NCBI GenBank assembly: GCA_019454045.1
Contig: SKCR01031864.1
Span: 1 to 64,000 of the forward strand
DNA from: Zanthoxylum bungeanum
Taxonomy: Eukaryota > Streptophyta > Magnoliopsida > Sapindales > Rutaceae
Reading direction: 5' to 3'
DNA length: 64,000 bases
The notes beneath the pieces were generated by a model that saw only the letters and a list, made by a program, of their open reading frames with translations, was not told the origin of the DNA and did no database searches. The position numbers were made by a program, and so were the translations under genes. Every line of letters begins with the position of its first letter. Position 1 is the first letter of the stretch. Positions 22,431-33,275 of this stretch are shown piece after piece.

Positions 22431-22602
22431 CTATGATACTCAGCGATGTTTAGAACACGGGGAATCCTCGGAAGAAGCAAGCATAAAAGATAGGATAGCC
22501 ATTCAGAAATTAGGAAACAATGCGGTGAAGCTGTCAGACTTAGAAGGGAATGAGCTCACCGAGCCTACCAACGTGGATAGAATGAAGCGGTACTTTACCT
22601 GA
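22431..22602 (+). pseudogene. Short C-terminal tail of gypsy pol (integrase end)
   Basis: The end NAVKLSDLEGNELTEPTNVDRM, then KRYFT and a stop, resembles the last residues of Ty3/gypsy integrase, where a ...DLxGN...N...LKxYY pattern is usual. Nothing between gag and this point shows protease, RT, RNase H or integrase core. It is therefore read as the surviving edge of a pol deletion. The stretch 22225-22430 between it and gag is AT-rich, with two related copies of TAAAGACATT and CTTGTTCAAACC, and no domain. Confidence 0.5.
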
Positions 22603-22837
22603 GGAAGAGAAGACCGAATAGTCGTCGAGGGAACTGGCAGAAGACCTAACCCAATGGAATAGGAAACTCATTCAGGCATGCATGCATACACCTAACGCAC
22701 TTGCATTCTTTTATTTTGTTGTGTCTTGTTTTGTTTATATTCACAGGTTTCAACAAAGAAAAAGAGAAAGCGTCAAATGCAAGCCAACCAGAAGCAGCAA
22801 CAGTACAGTGTCAGCAGTTTTCAGGAATGAATCACAG

Positions 22838-24257
22838 GGGGCGGGGCCCACATTAGTATCAGTTTTGGGGCGAGGCCCACATCAGTATCAATTTGGGGTG
22901 AGGCCCACATCAGTATTAGTTTGGAGGCGAGGCCCACATCAGTATCAGTTTGAGGGTGAGGACCACATCGGTATAAGTTTGGGGTGAGGCCTACATCAGT
23001 ATCACTTTGGGGCGAGGCCCACATCAGTATCAGTTGGGGGCGAGGCCCACATCAGTATCAGTTTGGAGACAGGCCCACATCAGTATCTGTTTGGGGTGAG
23101 GCCCACATCAGTATCTATTTGGCGTGAGGCCCACATCAGTATCAGTTTGGGGCGAGGCCCACACCAGTATCACTTTGGGGCAAGGCCCACATCAGTATCA
23201 ATTTGGGGGCGAGGCCCACATCAGTATCAGTTTGGGGCGAGGCCCACATCAGTATCAGTTTGAGGCGAGTCCCATATCATTATTAGTTTTAGGGATGATT
23301 CCTAGGGTTGAGGCCCACAACAGTTTGGGGCGAGGCCCATATCAGTATCAATTTGGGGCGAAGCCCACATCAGTATCAGTTTTGGGGCGAGGCCCATATT
23401 AGTATCAGTTTGGGGCGAGGCCCACAACAATATCTGTTCGGGGCGAGGCCCAAATCAGTATCAATTTGGGGCGAGGCCCACACCAGTATCACTTTGGGGC
23501 GAGGCCCACATCAGTATCAATTTGGGGGCGAGGCCCACATCAGTATCAGTTTGGGGCGAGGCCCACACCAGTATCAGTTTGGGGCGAGGCCCACATCAGT
23601 ATCAATTCGGGGGCGAGGCCCATATCATTATCAGTTTGGGGCGAGGCCCACATCAGTATCAGTTTGGGGCGAGGCCCACATCAGTATCAGTTTGGGGCGA
23701 GGCCCACATCAGTATCAGTTTGGGGCGAGGTTCACACCAGTATCAGTTTGGGGCGAGGCCCACATCAGTCTCAGTTTGGGGCGAGGCCCACACCAGTATC
23801 ATTTTGGGGCAAGGCCCACATCAGTATCAGTTTGGGGGCAAGGCCCACATCAGTATCAGTTTGGGGCGAGGCCCACATCAGTATCAGTTTGAGGCGAGGC
23901 CCACATCAGTATCAGTTTGAGGCGAGTCCCACATCAGTATCAGTTTGAGGCGAGGCCCACATCAGTATCAGTTTGAGGCGAGGCCCACATCAGTATCAGT
24001 TTGGGGCGAGGCCCACATCAGTATCAGTTTGAGGCGAGGCCCACATTAGTATCAGTTTGAGGCGAGTCCCACATCAGTATTAGTTTTGGGGATGAGTCCT
24101 AGGGTCGAGGCCCACATCATCAGTATCAGTTTTGGGTATGAGTCCCAGGGTCGAAGCCCACATCAGTATTAGTTTGGGGATAAGTCCCAAGACTGAGGCC
24201 CACACCAATAGTATCAGTTTTGGGATGAGTCCTAGGGTCAAGGCCCACACATCATCA
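22838..24257 (+). repeat. 28-base tandem array in the 3' region of E
   Basis: About 45-50 units of 28 bases (some 27 or 29), with core GAGGCCCACATCAGTATCAG followed by TTTGGGGC. The unit has no stop in any forward frame. As 28 leaves remainder 1 on division by 3, each frame cycles through all three readings, giving a 28-residue period (GARPTSVSVW, GEAHISISL, GRGPHQYQF). Open stretches reach 194 codons (23308-23892). Units past 24060 are longer and more divergent (GGGATGAGTCCTAGGGT inserts). It lies between the pol remnant and the polypurine tract, a position where Tat/Ogre elements often carry tandem repeats. Confidence 0.95.
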
Positions 24258-24259
24258 GA

Positions 24260-24735
24260 ATGTCGGGAATGGCACTCCGAGAATGGAGCACGGTTCGGGA
24301 ATGAATAATGCCGGGAATGGCACTCATAGAATGGAGCACGGTTTGAGAATGAACAAGCCAAGAATGGCACCCCGAGAATGCAGCAAGGTTGGGGAATGAA
24401 CAAGGCAGGAATGGCACTCCGAGAATGGAGCACGGTTCGGGAATGAACAAGCCGAGAATGGCACTCCGAGAATGGAGCACAGTTCGGGAATGAAGAATGC
24501 CGAGAATGGCACTCCGAGAATGGAGCAAGGTTCGGGAATGAACAAGCTGGGAATGGCACTCTGAGAATGGAGCACGGTTCAGGAATGTACAAGCCAGGAA
24601 TGGCACTCCGAGAATGGAGCAAGGTTCGGGAATGAACAAGCTGGGAATGGCACTCCGAGAATGGAGCAAGGTTCGGGAATGGACAAGCTGGGAATGGCAC
24701 TCCGAGAATGGAGCACTATTCGGGAATGATCCAGG
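24260..24735 (+). repeat. 47-base tandem array in the 3' region of E
   Basis: Ten units of 47 bases. GGCACTC or variant starts near 24273, 24319, 24367, 24414, 24461, 24508, 24555, 24602, 24649 and 24696. The unit includes GAATGGCACTCCGAGAATGG and AGCACGGTTCGGGAATGAAC. It has no relation to the 28-base unit that precedes it. The reverse strand is open in several frames (206 codons at 24080-24700), which follows from the repeat. Confidence 0.95.
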
Positions 24736-24877
24736 GGTCGAAGCACATCACCACCATATCAACTCTGTTCAAAGCAACAGGCAAGTCAGGTGGCAGCTGG
24801 CGAGCCAGGTAAGTAAAAATGCATTACATAAACTTTGATAGGATTGTCATTGTCAAACACTGCACAAGTCCCATCAA

Positions 24878-24889
24878 TGTGGGGGCGAC
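24878..24889 (+). other. Polypurine tract of element E
   Basis: GTGGGGGCGAC directly before the 3' LTR start TGTAGGCACTG at 24890. This is the expected plus-strand priming site. Confidence 0.65.
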
Positions 24890-27800
24890 TGTAGGCACTG
24901 CATTTTGCATATAAGTCCCGATGATGAGTCTCACATGGAGACACTACCTCTTTAAATTATGGAAGTCGCGAAAAACGGACGTCGGAATGGAAGAGTCAGA
25001 CATTGGCATCTTGTTGGATTTAATTCGTTTTTTACCTTCGGGTTCGCTTGTTGGACCTCTGTTTTAAAACACATCCTTAGCGAAAACCCCCGTAAGTCGC
25101 ACACCAAACCCACACATCACCAACAACATATACAAACCCTCCTCAAATACTGCCTAATTTACGCCCGCATGCCCCTACAGCAGCCCCTGAACACACCAAC
25201 TGCCCCTGAAGTCAACCATTGAACATGCCCACTGCCCCTAAAGCAGCCCCTGAACACGCCCACTGCCCCTGAACACGCCCACTACCCCTGCAGCAGCCCC
25301 TGAACACGCCCACTGCCCCTGAAGTAAGCCCTTGAACACGCCCAGTCCCTGAAAATTCCCTTTGATACACGCCCATCACCTTCCAAATTAAACAAAAAAC
25401 ACATATTAAACACATGTTAAAATCAAGACAAATCACATTCCCTAATTAAAAGATACAAATCAAATCATATCTAATCAATTCCCTAATTAAAAGATTTTTC
25501 CCTATCACACACTAATTAAAAATATCTCCCATAATTACACAAATCATTTCCCTTTTCACACAAGGTAAACTCCAACCCTTTGCCTATAAAAAGAAGCCTA
25601 AACCTAACCTGGAAGCCCTGGCTCATTCACGCAAGAAGCACTCCAAAAAACCCTAGCTCATTCATCATATTCACGACAAACACATAAACAATAAACCCTA
25701 GCAGCACTCGTCTCTCCCTCCAGGTTCAGCACGTCACAAGCCACTCACTCCCTTACACATACATGTCCCTTACTTAAATACGCACCCCCTCAACCCTCAA
25801 CAACAAAACAAATCAGGAGCCCTCACGCACAGACCCTACACTCACGAACAGACCATGCACTCACGCACACAGGCCGTAAGCCCCCCACACCGAGAATCCT
25901 AAATCACTCCTTGCACGTTCCTCACACCACTCGGCACTTAAAAACACACACACACGGCAGAAGCCAAGGAGAGCAACGTAGACACAAGAATAGCCCCAGC
26001 GACCAAACAATAAGAAGCCATCAAACACAAACCCTATAACCGAACAATAACCAAGCTGAAAAAATTCCAAAACAGCCCCTGCAGTCCCCAAAACAGTCCC
26101 AAAAATTGACCCTAGAATAGCAGAAAAAGTAACCCAAAACAGTGAGCAAAACGGTGAAAAAGCAAAGGAAAACAGCGAACCAGTGAACCGGAGGAGTTAC
26201 GGAGCATCAACCCTTCTGAAGACCGCGTACCGCACTTCCGAGAAATGACTTAAGAGGTTAGACCTGAGGGCACCTTTTTTATTATGCTCTTTTTTTTTCT
26301 TACTTTATGTCGCATGAGTATTGTTGATTAATGTATGCTATGGCTATTGGATGAATGGAATATGTGTCATCTCTTGTGGTATACCGGATAGAAACCCAGA
26401 CATAAATTCCATAGCCGAATCCAAATGGACGGTAGTGCGGTCTGTACTTGGGAAACAACTCCACGTACCACTTGAGCAAACGACATATATTTCACTTTAT
26501 TTTATCTTGTTCGTCTATTATTTGCATTTTACATTCCGCCATTTACTTTTCGTATGTTATTTGTTTGTGTATTAATGATATATTGCACATGGGCAAATCA
26601 AGTTGGATTAAAGGTCATCCATTTTGAGGGATGAAAAGCCTAAGGGCTACCTTTCCCACGACGTTTTGCCTCGCCGGACGAAGTACGTTTGATTGAATGT
26701 GAGATATGTTTAATCGGACATACGGAGTTCCACATTATTGTCTCATTCATTTGTATACATGGTAATATAATGCGCATGGGCTAACTAGGGTGGATTAAAG
26801 GTCCTCTATTCGAGGGAAATGCCTGAAGGCTACCTTTACCACGATGTTTTGCTGCGCCTTTTATTATGTCATTTACCTTTTGCATATCATTGCTTTATTT
26901 ATGCATGCATTGCATTCTAGTGTGCATGGGCTAACTAGGGTAGATTAAAGGTCCTCTATATGAGGGAAATGCCTAAAGGCTACCTTTACCACGATGTTTT
27001 ACCGCACCGGATGAGGTACACTCGATTGAACGTGAAATGTGTTCAATTGGGCATACAAGGTCCCATATTATTTATTTGTTTATTCATGTATTGATAATTT
27101 AATGCGCATGGGCTAACTAGGGTGGATTAAAGGTCCTCTATTCGAGGGAAATGCCTAAAGGCTACCTTTACCACGATGTTTTACCTCGCCGGACGAAGTG
27201 CACTCGATTAAATGTGAAATGTGTTCAATCGGGCACACGAGGTCCTTCATTGTGTATTTGTTTATCCATGCATGTGTTTGTGTCATTTTAGATGCCATTT
27301 TGGTAATCTCGTTCGAACGCGTTTCCGAACGCTACATGAACGTATACATTCTGTCTCAGTCCGTTCAAACGCGTTTACGAACGCTACTCGAACGCGCATG
27401 CATTTTATTTCATCATGCATCAGGTCTTATCTCATTCGAACGCATTCTCGAACGCTATATAAACGCGAATATTCTGTTTACCGTTCGAACGCGTTTTCAA
27501 ACGCTACACGAACACACATACAATGAACATATTTCTTTTCATCACATTTCATGCATGTTTGCTTCTTTGGTAATTCTTTTGCATTACATAATTAATCATA
27601 TCATTTCATTATTGACACTTTTACTATTATCATTTATTAATATTCCCGCATTTATCTACTTAATGTGTTCGTGAGATTGTGTGCTTGCCTTTATTTCACA
27701 TACTTCTATGCATGTGAACTTAGAAATAGAATAATCTTGGAAATATATGTTGCGTAGATCCGATTAAATTATTGCATAAATCATTTCATTACAAGTGGCA

Positions 27801-27999
27801 TAAATAAGGGACCATTCCGAACCCAACGGTTTGAGGTCTTCCCTTACGAGGGGTGAGTGCGGCCTTAAATCATTTTCCCGGTTCACACCGGGTGGTGACT
27901 CCATTTTTATTATTCTCTGTTGTAGTCCCTTGTGGACTACTCCATACTCTCAACTAGGCCGCAAGCCTGGAACAACGTCACCGATTTCTGTGTCCTACA
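24890..27999 (+). repeat. 3' LTR of element E
   Basis: It starts TGTAGGCACT and ends TGTCCTACA; length is 3110 bases. It is the uninterrupted partner of 14495-19637. It carries the GCCCCTGAACACGCCCACT short repeats (25170-25340, more copies than in the 5' LTR), the four-unit array (26577-27250) and the GTTCGAACGCG repeats (27305-27515). No coding domain. Confidence 0.9.
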
Positions 28000-28001
28000 C
28001 A

Positions 28002-28670
28002 TGCTATCCACTTATCTCAAACTCAAATGCTCAAAGTTGGAAACTAGGGTTCATAGGAATTTCAAAAATAAGATCAAAAATACATGTGCAAATCGAAATT
28101 TAAAGAAGAAAAGATTATAAGAACTCACATGCTTGGAATGAAACTTGAGATTATCATTTACATCTTCAAAATGGCATTGGAAAATAGATGAAAATTGAGA
28201 AAGTCCTTAAGCCATTTATTTTTTTTGGAGATTAAGAGAGATGATTGAATAGTTCTCATATTTATAGGAAAATGGATGGTTTTTGTGTAATGAAATGAGT
28301 GGCTTGGATGATGCCACATCACCCATTCTAGGTTATTCTCGAAAATTAATGTAGCAGTCACATTAATCTCGATTGTTGACTTATTTTGGATTTGAATTTT
28401 GAAAAATGTCTAATGTCAAAGTTGTAGGTATCAGACTTAACTTTTCGACGATATAAAATTCATAAAAATCGGAAATCGTATGAAAACATTATGACCTAAA
28501 TACCATCGACTGTACGGATTTAATCTTGGAATGAATCTGTATCGGAACTACGAGGAATTCGCCAAATATCTAAAAAGTCATTTCATGAGTGTATACATGT
28601 TCGAACATAATTTATATCATATATCACGCATCCCAAAATATAATAGTAGTCGAGATCACCGGGTGTTACA
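28002..28670 (-). repeat. Element D, right LTR segment
   Basis: On the minus strand it begins TGTAACACCCGG (at 28670), a typical start for gypsy LTRs. Bases 28390-28500 match the left D segment at 13070-13170. It continues the sequence interrupted by E at 14494. No coding domain. Confidence 0.5.
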
Positions 28671-30100
28671 AATTAATTGTACATATTTGGTGCCACGTAT
28701 GTTTTTTTTTAAAATTTTAATAGGAGATTAAAATATGTCTTCTTATTATAATAGGTAATAATAAATTGATCATAAAGATTAGGTGTCACGTATTTTTAAA
28801 AAAAAAAAAATTAATGAGATTATAATATGTCTTCTTATTTTTATAATTTAATAATAATAAATTAATAATATTAATCAATTAATAATATTAATAGGTTTCT
28901 TACTTTTATATAATATTATGTTTTTATATTGTAATAGGACTTTTTATTTTAATATGAGATTATGCTTTTATATTATAATAGGTTTCTAAATTTAATTTTT
29001 AATATTAAAAGTTAATTTTAGAGATATTTTAATTTCATAATTTATTGTATCCTTATTGTAATAGATTTCTATTTAATATATTTTTAAATTTAATTTTTTA
29101 TAATTTATAGTGTGCCGCCACGTTGAATGATGAGAGGTTGAAAATATTTAACTTTAATTTGAGATATATTTTAATTTTGCAATTTAATAATTAATAGGAA
29201 ATTCTGTTTTTATATTATAATAAATTTCTTATTTTAATTTTATAATTCAAAAATAAATATTAACTTTAGATATATTTTAGTTTTGAATTTAATAATAAAA
29301 ATTTAATTGTAGAGATTATATGTTACGTATTAAAATAATAGGTTTATTATTTTAATCGGAGATATGTTTTTATATCATAATAGGTTTCTTATTTATTTTT
29401 CTAATAATAAAAATTAATTTTAGAAATATTTTAATTTTGAATTTTGAATTTTAACGTATTCTTATTATAATAGGTTTCTTATTCAATAGATTTATTAATT
29501 TAATTTTATAATTTAATTGAGTGCCGCCACATGGCGCTATTGTGATGTTTAAAAATATTTAACTTTAATTTTAGAGATATTTTAATTTTATAATTTTATA
29601 ATAAAAATTAATTATAGAGATTATGTATCACATACTTAACTAATATGTTTCTTACTTGAAAAGGAGATTACATTTTTATATTTTAATAATACGTTTCTTG
29701 ATAATAATAAATTACAATATAAATTAATTAATTAAATTAATAGGTTTTTTTATTTTAATAGGAGATTATGTTTTTATATTGTAATATATTTCTTATTTTA
29801 ATTATATGATTTAATAATAAAAAATAATTGTAGAAATATTTTAATTTTATAATTTAATAATAATTTGAGTTTTCATTTTTTATATTATAATATATTTTTT
29901 TATTACTTTACTTACGTGTGTGTGAGTAAAAACAAATGGCACATATCATAAGTAGCCATTAATATGTTTTTATATATAAACTAGCCAATTCAATTATTTT
30001 TAGCATAAAATACCCTCATAACTTAAAAATTAAAAACACACACCGTTTTTGTAATCCATTTTCACGCATGTGAACAACTCCATCTCAAACACTTTCTTTT
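28671..30100. repeat. Very AT-rich repetitive stretch
   Basis: No gene is seen. TAATAGGTTTCTTATT and GAGATTATGTTTTTATATT-like blocks recur many times. A GTGCCGCCAC landmark at 29113 and 29521 marks two diverged modules of about 410 bases, with a weaker GTGCCACGTATG at 28690. It could be a decayed tandem array or part of an unclassified element. Confidence 0.5.
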
Positions 30101-30625
30101 TGGGAAATTAGCCAAACTAAGCAAAAATTAAAACATATTTCTCAATTAGCCGATATTATTATTTTTTTTTAATCTATTCTAACCAACAATAATATAAAGA
30201 GACCAAAATACCCTCAAATTAACTTAACATCTTCACATTTCTCTCTTCATTTTTCACTTTTCACTTTTCTCTCTGTGAAGACGACGGCTAAAAGTAAAGA
30301 ACACACATTTTGACTTTTCTTTTTCAGATTCAAACAAAAATAAGTAATTTTTGTTAATGTATTTATTTTGAACATGAAATGCATGTTTTTTTTTTTTTTA
30401 TGTTTTGGTTCGATTACATGCTTCCATCTTGTTGTTTTTATGTTATTTTATCATGTGCTCACTCTGTGTCTGATAAAATGTCCTAGTATACGTAAAGACA
30501 TTGATAGTCCAACAACATATGTCACACAACCATGACACATCTATCACACAACACAAACAACTGTCAAACAATTGATAGTCCAAGGAAAATGCGACAGTAG
30601 TATGGCAGTCTTTGTCATACTAACA
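30101..30625. mobile_element. Possible left end of the MULE
   Basis: GGGAAATTAGCCAAACTAAG (30102) and CTCAATTAGCCGAT (30144) resemble MULE terminal repeats of the AATTAGCC type. From 30480 to 30625 the sequence has CACACAACCATGACACA, ATGCGACAGT and GTCATACTAACA, like the repeat clusters right of B2 (GTCATACTAACA recurs near 42886). The partner terminal repeat would lie beyond the window, so this is not proven. Confidence 0.35.
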
Positions 30626-31194
30626 TGTTAGGGTTGGTGCTCTAAGCGCCAATTTTCTTATATATTTACCTGTAAATACTTATGTAATATTTTATTATGA
30701 ATAAAATAAACAGTTTTTTATTATATATAACATATCTTTTTATATGGTAAAGACGTAATTGACCTTAAAATGATTAGTTATGATACTGTTGCAAAAGCAT
30801 CGCAACTGACATTGAGTTGTATCATGACGTTGTCATTCTTAGACAGTTCATGGTCAAGGTTTACACTACTTGGTCAGTAAAGTAAACCTATTGAGACTGG
30901 TACATGTAGTATACTGGAATCTTGGATTCCAATGGTTTCTCAATGAACCATAAGTCTTGGAGACTCACATAGACGTGTAGGTGTTTATAACGGATAAATA
31001 TTGAACGACTCACCGAAGATTCTTAATGGATTGTACACCAACGTTAATAAGAATCTTCTCGGGTTGAGTAGCATAGTGATTCTTTGACTTGAGATACCAC
31101 TGTGGATATATGAGTTATCCTCCACACTTTGATGGCAGTCACGTCACTGATTTATTTAGATCATACCCCCGCCTGTTCATTGGGTGTGGACTGA
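30626..31194 (+). repeat. Solo LTR B2, left part
   Basis: It starts TGTTAGGGTTGGTGCTCTAAG and follows the B1 LTR start. It is cut at 31194 by A3, whose target duplication ACTGA is at 31190-31194. It resumes at 41056. No B internal sequence is attached. Confidence 0.87.
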
Positions 31195-33262
31195 TGTTGG
31201 ATAATTATGACCCATAGCGTCACTATTTGTACAGATCATGGTGTTGTTGTACAAATTAACTATGTGACAAAGGAGATTGTTCTCTTATCATTTGTGATTA
31301 GATCACCAAGATATATAAATGATAGGAGGTCCTTATGATTTGTTCCTGGATTGAGAATGATATGAGAGAGTATCAGTCCACGAAGGATAAATCATTAAAT
31401 ATCCCTAGTCAGAGTATTATCGAGATTGGACATCGATAAATAAGTAAAAGACTAGTATTACACTTGTGCGCGTTGTGAGGGCATAACAGTATAGTTCTCA
31501 TATATTTGGGTATAGGATACTCATGCAAGTGTAATAGGAGGTTGTGTTTTACCGATGGTACAGGAAACAGCTTCGCTCTGGATAGACCCCCTCGAAATTC
31601 CATTAGTAGTGTGACTATGTGTCTATGGAAGTCCGAAATCAGGGTAGGTGTATTTGGTCTTAATCTGAGACTTGCACCGCTAATACTTGCGACAATCAAT
31701 ATGCTTTGGTTGTGGTTGTCCAGGGCTTTAACAGGTTCTGTGTACGCCTCTGCTGGGTATATTGACAATCGTAGTGTGTTGGGTGTGATGTCAAGACAGA
31801 AGTATCACTTCAGTCATAGTGGAGATGATGTCACGTATGATACAGTATTAGTACTCTTAAGTACTGAAGTCATCGGGATAAAATGACAAGGTCATGTTTA
31901 TCCGATATAGAGACTAGTTACCAGACATCCGACATGTGCTTCGTACGGGGCAGACACAATTTCAGCCCCAGGCCTAGCACGTGACATCTGATACTGGATC
32001 AAAATACGCAATACTACGTAAACTACGCCTGATATAAATCGCTTATTCCTGTAAGCATGTTTCTGGAGAATTGGGTAGGCATGGCGCTTTGCTAGAAGCC
32101 AACCTTGTCTTGTAAATCGGTAAAAATGTAGTATTAGGTACTTACGTGTTCGGATAGTCCGACGACCGAATTTACTGCCAACATATCCGGGGATCTCATG
32201 GGTCGCTTCTCAAAGATTCACCGATGACGTATGACTCGCACTTTATTAATCTGGGATTAATTAATGATGAGAGAGAAAATTAATCTGGGATTAATTACGG
32301 AGATATTTTATCTGGGATAAAATATCATTTAAAGAGAGATAACGATTAATTTGAAATTAATCGATAAAAATAGTATATTCGATATATTATATGAGATTGG
32401 ATTTCGACGCGGAATTAAAATCAGATTTTAATTCGGGTGAACGAATTAATTCAGAATTAATTCGTTAGGGACGTGAATAGTAATTATGCTAGGCATGATT
32501 ATTTAATTAAATTAGATTTAATTACGTCGCAACGGAAAATTCGTTAATTTAGAATTAGCGATCCCGAGCCCGGGATTATTTGCGAGCGCATTCGCGTTTT
32601 GAATTCTAGTGCGGCACACAAGTCAAATCAAGCGTCAAATCGCTAGTCGCATCTAGCGTCACATCATTCGTCAATCAAGTGATAGATGTCTTTCACTTTG
32701 AGTGATTGACACCAATCACTATTCATTGATTGATGGGAGATGATGGAAGTGGTTTGCATAAATCATTTGACTTTTTGAAATCAAATAAATGGTAAATTAA
32801 TTTTGGAAATTGATTAAGTGTATTAGCTACACTTTTAAGCCAACAACCACACAACTCTCTCTTCACCATTTTTCTTCTCTCTCTCTCGCCCACTGCTTCT
32901 GTTTTCTCTTCACTGGTTTCAATAAAACCGTGAGTTATAGAGAGGGAAAGAGTGATTTTGTTGCCAAAATCAAGGTGCTAGCACACACATTGAGTTATCC
33001 TAAGGTGATAGGGAAGTAATTTCGTGAGCTTGGAATCCATTTTGTAAGCTTGGAGCTTGAAGATTTCTTGGAGGACAAAGTTGAATTTGGAGGACATCAA
33101 AACCAGTCCACTGCCGAGCTTCATGGAGGAGGGCAGAACGATTTTTGTTGTCCAACGCGTCGCTCAACCGATCGATGTGAGTATTCTGCGACTTCTTCCA
33201 TTTGTATTCGTACTTATTTTCATTGCTTGAAATAATCTTGGGATGCTTAGAATATTCCAACA
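31195..33262 (+). repeat. 5' LTR of A3
   Basis: TGTTGGATAATTATGACCC to AATATTCCAACA. Micro-hairpin array at 32240-32555; potential splice donor GTGAGT at 33177-33182. The open frames of 119-126 codons here, on both strands, lie inside LTR sequence and match no known domain. Confidence 0.92.
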
Positions 33263-33263
33263 A

Positions 33264-33275
33264 TGGTATCAGAGC
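33264..33275 (+). other. Primer-binding site of A3
   Basis: TGGTATCAGAGC one base after the 5' LTR, the standard initiator-Met tRNA site of plant copia elements. Confidence 0.92.

Larger units (their letters stand above)
14495..27999 (+). mobile_element. Element E: complete gag-only gypsy-type LTR retrotransposon
   Basis: LTRs at 14495-19637 and 24890-27999 both start TGTAGGCACT and end TGTGTCCTACA. Removing the solo A LTR from the first leaves about 3.05 kb, close to the 3.11 kb of the second. Flanks are CATGT on the left and CATGC on the right, a 4-of-5 target duplication. The interior holds a PBS, a repeated leader, gag, a short pol tail, two tandem arrays and a polypurine tract. Protease, reverse transcriptase and most of integrase are missing, so it must depend on another element. 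This matches the TR-GAG type of non-autonomous element; a Tat/Ogre relationship is suggested by the PBS and 3' arrays. Confidence 0.85.

Noticed and set aside
24080..24700. 206-codon reverse-strand frame as a protein gene
   Set aside because: It is a by-product of 47-base and 28-base units without stops; no non-repeat coding sequence is attached.
22838..24735. CRISPR-like regular repeats
   Set aside because: Units are directly adjacent with no unique spacers, and the setting is a plant retrotransposon.
30200..30360. Host gene promoter and 5' UTR (pyrimidine-rich tract before a possible start)
   Set aside because: No downstream reading frame of any length follows, and the surroundings fit a MULE terminal region.
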